A stretch of 64,000 bases of DNA from the NCBI RefSeq assembly GCF_002804065.1, contig NZ_CP024955.1:992001-1056000 (forward strand). Direction: 5' to 3'. The translations under genes and the position numbers were made by a program. Source of the stretch: Kyrpidia spormannii. GTDB lineage: Bacteria; Bacillota; Bacilli; Kyrpidiales; Kyrpidiaceae. Below are positions 61,618 through 64,000 of this stretch, piece after piece (position 1 is the stretch's first letter; the number at the start of each line of letters is the position of its first letter). The notes beneath the pieces are model-generated. The model searched no databases. It saw nothing but the letters and a program-made list of their open reading frames with translations, and was not told where the DNA came from.

Positions 61618-61640
61618 CTCCGTAATCCGATTAATCTACT
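61614..61640 (+). repeat. Three tandem 9-bp repeats starting TAATC, operator candidate
   Basis: TAATC occurs at 61614, 61623 and 61632 with exact 9-bp phasing. The first copy overlaps the -10 box and the second covers the expected transcription start (about 61624). This fits a repressor site on one face of the helix at near-turn spacing. Confidence 0.5.
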
Positions 61641-61649
61641 CTAGAATGA

Positions 61650-62963
<1,314 letters not shown>

Positions 62964-63013
62964 CGGCGGGCCGCCGGTCCAAAGCTGCACCCTCCTCCTT
63001 TGCCGCTCTTTTT

Positions 63014-63050
63014 ACCGAGGTTCCTCTTTGTCGAGGGCCTCGGTTTTTGT
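63014..63050 (+). terminator. Rho-independent terminator after metY
   Basis: Outer 7-bp stem (63014-63020 with 63038-63044) plus an inner 4-bp stem, followed by TTTTTG and a further T-run at 63053-63060. Confidence 0.85.
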
Positions 63051-63162
63051 CGATTTTTTTCTGAGTAGGACGACGACTTTTGACAGGATTCCCAAAGGAG
63101 ATTTTACCGCGAGTGGCGAAACCACGACTAGACAATCATTCGTCCCAAGGAGGGTGGTCGGA

Positions 63163-63531
63163 GTGGCCCAACGGGGTTCCGTCGATTTAAAATTGGGATC
63201 AATTTCTCTGGTGTACGTGGGAGCCCGGGTTTCCCGAGGTCTGGCCGAACGGTTTCATCGCAGGTGCGAAGAATTGGATTGCTCAACTCAGGAGACCCTC
63301 GTGGCACTTATCGAAGCCTTTATAGAGGGGGCCGGGGAGCCAGAAGATCAAACCCTGTCGAGCGGTTTTCCCCCTACGGGCGATCGGTGGACTCCCGTAC
63401 CGCCGCCCGAACGGGAACAGTGGCCAAACGAAGAAGACGTCTGGGCATTTTGGAAGGATATGCAGCGGACGGCGGGAGAAGAAGTGCGGGAGCCCCGGTT
63501 GCCTTTTGTGATCACTCCGTTTCAGAACTAG
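63163..63531 (+). CDS. Small protein with possible ribbon-helix-helix segment
   Basis: 122 residues from GTG 63163, seven bases after AAGGAGGG. Residues about 20-58 (VSRGLAERFHRRCEELDCST, then QETLVALIEAFI) resemble a MetJ/CopG-type ribbon-helix-helix unit preceded by a beta-strand (SISLVYVGAR). The rest is acidic and Pro-rich with several Trp. Being next to metY, it could be a local regulator, but this is inference. A TTGACA at 63080-63085 may be its -35; the -10 is poor. Confidence 0.5.
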   Translation: MAQRGSVDLKLGSISLVYVGARVSRGLAERFHRRCEELDCSTQETLVALIEAFIEGAGEPEDQTLSSGFPPTGDRWTPVPPPEREQWPNEEDVWAFWKDMQRTAGEEVREPRLPFVITPFQN

Positions 63532-63545
63532 CTCCTGGAGGCCGA

Positions 63546-63578
63546 GGGCGGACGATCGGTCTTACGGGTCGTCCGCCC
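63546..63578. other. GC-rich hairpin at the convergent gene ends
   Basis: Perfect 10-bp inverted repeat (63546-63555 and 63569-63578) covering the stop of the MgtC-like gene. No T-run on either strand, so only a weak terminator at best. Confidence 0.5.
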
Positions 63579-64000
63579 CCTTGTCGCCAGACTCCTCTCG
63601 GTTCATCTCCTCCAGGCGCCGGAACAGCGGGAAGTTCGGGAACAGATCGTGAAACCGGAGAATGATGTAGACGAGGACCGCCGCGAACAGGCCTGTAAAG
63701 TACAGCCCGGCTCCGATCAGCAGGCCGATGGCGGCGGCCACCCACAACCCGGCGGCAGTGGTGAGTCCTCGCACCATACCACTGGGATCCTTTAGAATCG
63801 TACCGGCGCCGAGAAACCCGATTCCGGTGACGACTTGGGCCGCCACCCGGCCGGGATCCACTCCCCCTCCGGAGGTGGCGGCAAATCCGTAGGTACTGGC
63901 CAGGGCGTACAGGCAGCTGCCGAAGGTGACCAGGGAATAGGTTCGAAACCCCGCCCCTTTTCCGTGCTCGCTCCGCACGTGCAACTCCCGTTCCGCTCCG
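63562..64000 (-). CDS. MgtC/SapB family membrane protein, 5'-truncated by window end
   Basis: The frame runs to the window edge. The first visible residues (GAERE, then GFRTYSLV) correspond to the G-ERE and GLRTH region that lies about 30-40 residues into MgtC proteins. Segments QVVTGIGFLGAGTILKD and VRGLTTAAGLWVAAAIGL are typical family signatures, with four hydrophobic segments in this part. The C-terminal tail after FRRLEEMN is short and polar, without the ACT-like domain of Salmonella MgtC. Such proteins affect magnesium or pH stress and ATP synthase activity in some bacteria. Confidence 0.85.
   Translation of the reverse strand, partial: GAERELHVRSEHGKGAGFRTYSLVTFGSCLYALASTYGFAATSGGGVDPGRVAAQVVTGIGFLGAGTILKDPSGMVRGLTTAAGLWVAAAIGLLIGAGLYFTGLFAAVLVYIILRFHDLFPNFPLFRRLEEMNREESGDKGADDP

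Noticed and set aside
63113-63190. 25-codon GTG-started ORF before the 122-residue gene, possible leader peptide
   Set aside because: The SD (AAAGGAG) is 12 bases away, the peptide has no run of a regulatory amino acid, and no attenuator hairpin follows it.

Overview
The window reads as one stretch of chromosome from a GC-rich, endospore-forming, competence-gene-bearing Firmicute of the Bacillales. Evidence: complete spoIIIAA-AH, spoIVB and spo0A genes, a seven-gene comG-type operon, a tandem glycine riboswitch, many GTG and TTG starts with strong Shine-Dalgarno (SD) sites, and the Bacillus-type order comG, aroK, yqhG/yqhH, gcvT-gcvPA-gcvPB, aroQ, yqhT, efp, yqhV, spoIIIA, accBC, yqhY, nusB, folD, xseAB, ispA, dxs, tlyA, nadK, argR, recN, spoIVB. 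The GC-rich composition and extra genes fit Alicyclobacillaceae, perhaps Kyrpidia; that placement is from memory and not proven here. No rRNA, tRNA, transposase, prophage or CRISPR array was seen.

Layout. 1-3.2 kb: end of a sugar-nucleotide cassette (sugar-1-phosphate nucleotidyltransferase cut by the window edge, GT4 glycosyltransferase, (alpha/alpha)-toroid glycosidase-like protein). 3.3-5 kb: convergent alaR-alaT pair. 5.2-9.5 kb: comG DNA-uptake pseudopilus operon, then aroK and asnB. 12-14.7 kb: thrR-thrC-thrB behind a strong promoter with a large inverted repeat. 14.7-18.3 kb: DnaI-like helicase loader facing yqhG-yqhH. 18.4-22.6 kb: glycine riboswitch and glycine cleavage genes. 22.7-24.2 kb: Gln-rich repeat protein and a histidine phosphatase. 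24.4-27.6 kb: aroQ, a proline-type peptidase, efp, yqhV and a zinc-ribbon protein. 27.6-33.6 kb: a very short membrane-protein gene opposite the spoIIIA operon. 33.7-49 kb: long housekeeping block of fatty-acid, envelope-stress, folate, DNA-repair and isoprenoid genes, NAD kinase and arginine regulation.

49-51.5 kb holds spoIVB and spo0A. They converge here, whereas they are co-oriented in Bacillus subtilis. spo0A has a recognisable SigH-type promoter with a 0A box. 51.5-60.5 kb carries envelope and redox genes: yfkAB, a DUF2334 deacetylase-like protein, a subtilase with an extra N-terminal extracytoplasmic region, DedA, DUF309, thioredoxin reductase and an LCP-SH3 cell-wall protein. 60.6-64 kb: a short-chain dehydrogenase homologue with altered catalytic residues, two small unknown genes, metY behind a consensus promoter with three 9-bp direct repeats, and a MgtC-like protein cut by the window end.

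No defence island or other large new system is visible. The best leads for undescribed biology are a 42-residue membrane protein with a mother-cell-type promoter next to spoIIIAA (27645-27833), the operator-like structure before thrR (12063-12120), the repeated-motif Gln-rich protein (22750-23514), the subtilase with a Cache-like N-terminal region (54758-56662), and the inverted spo0A locus.
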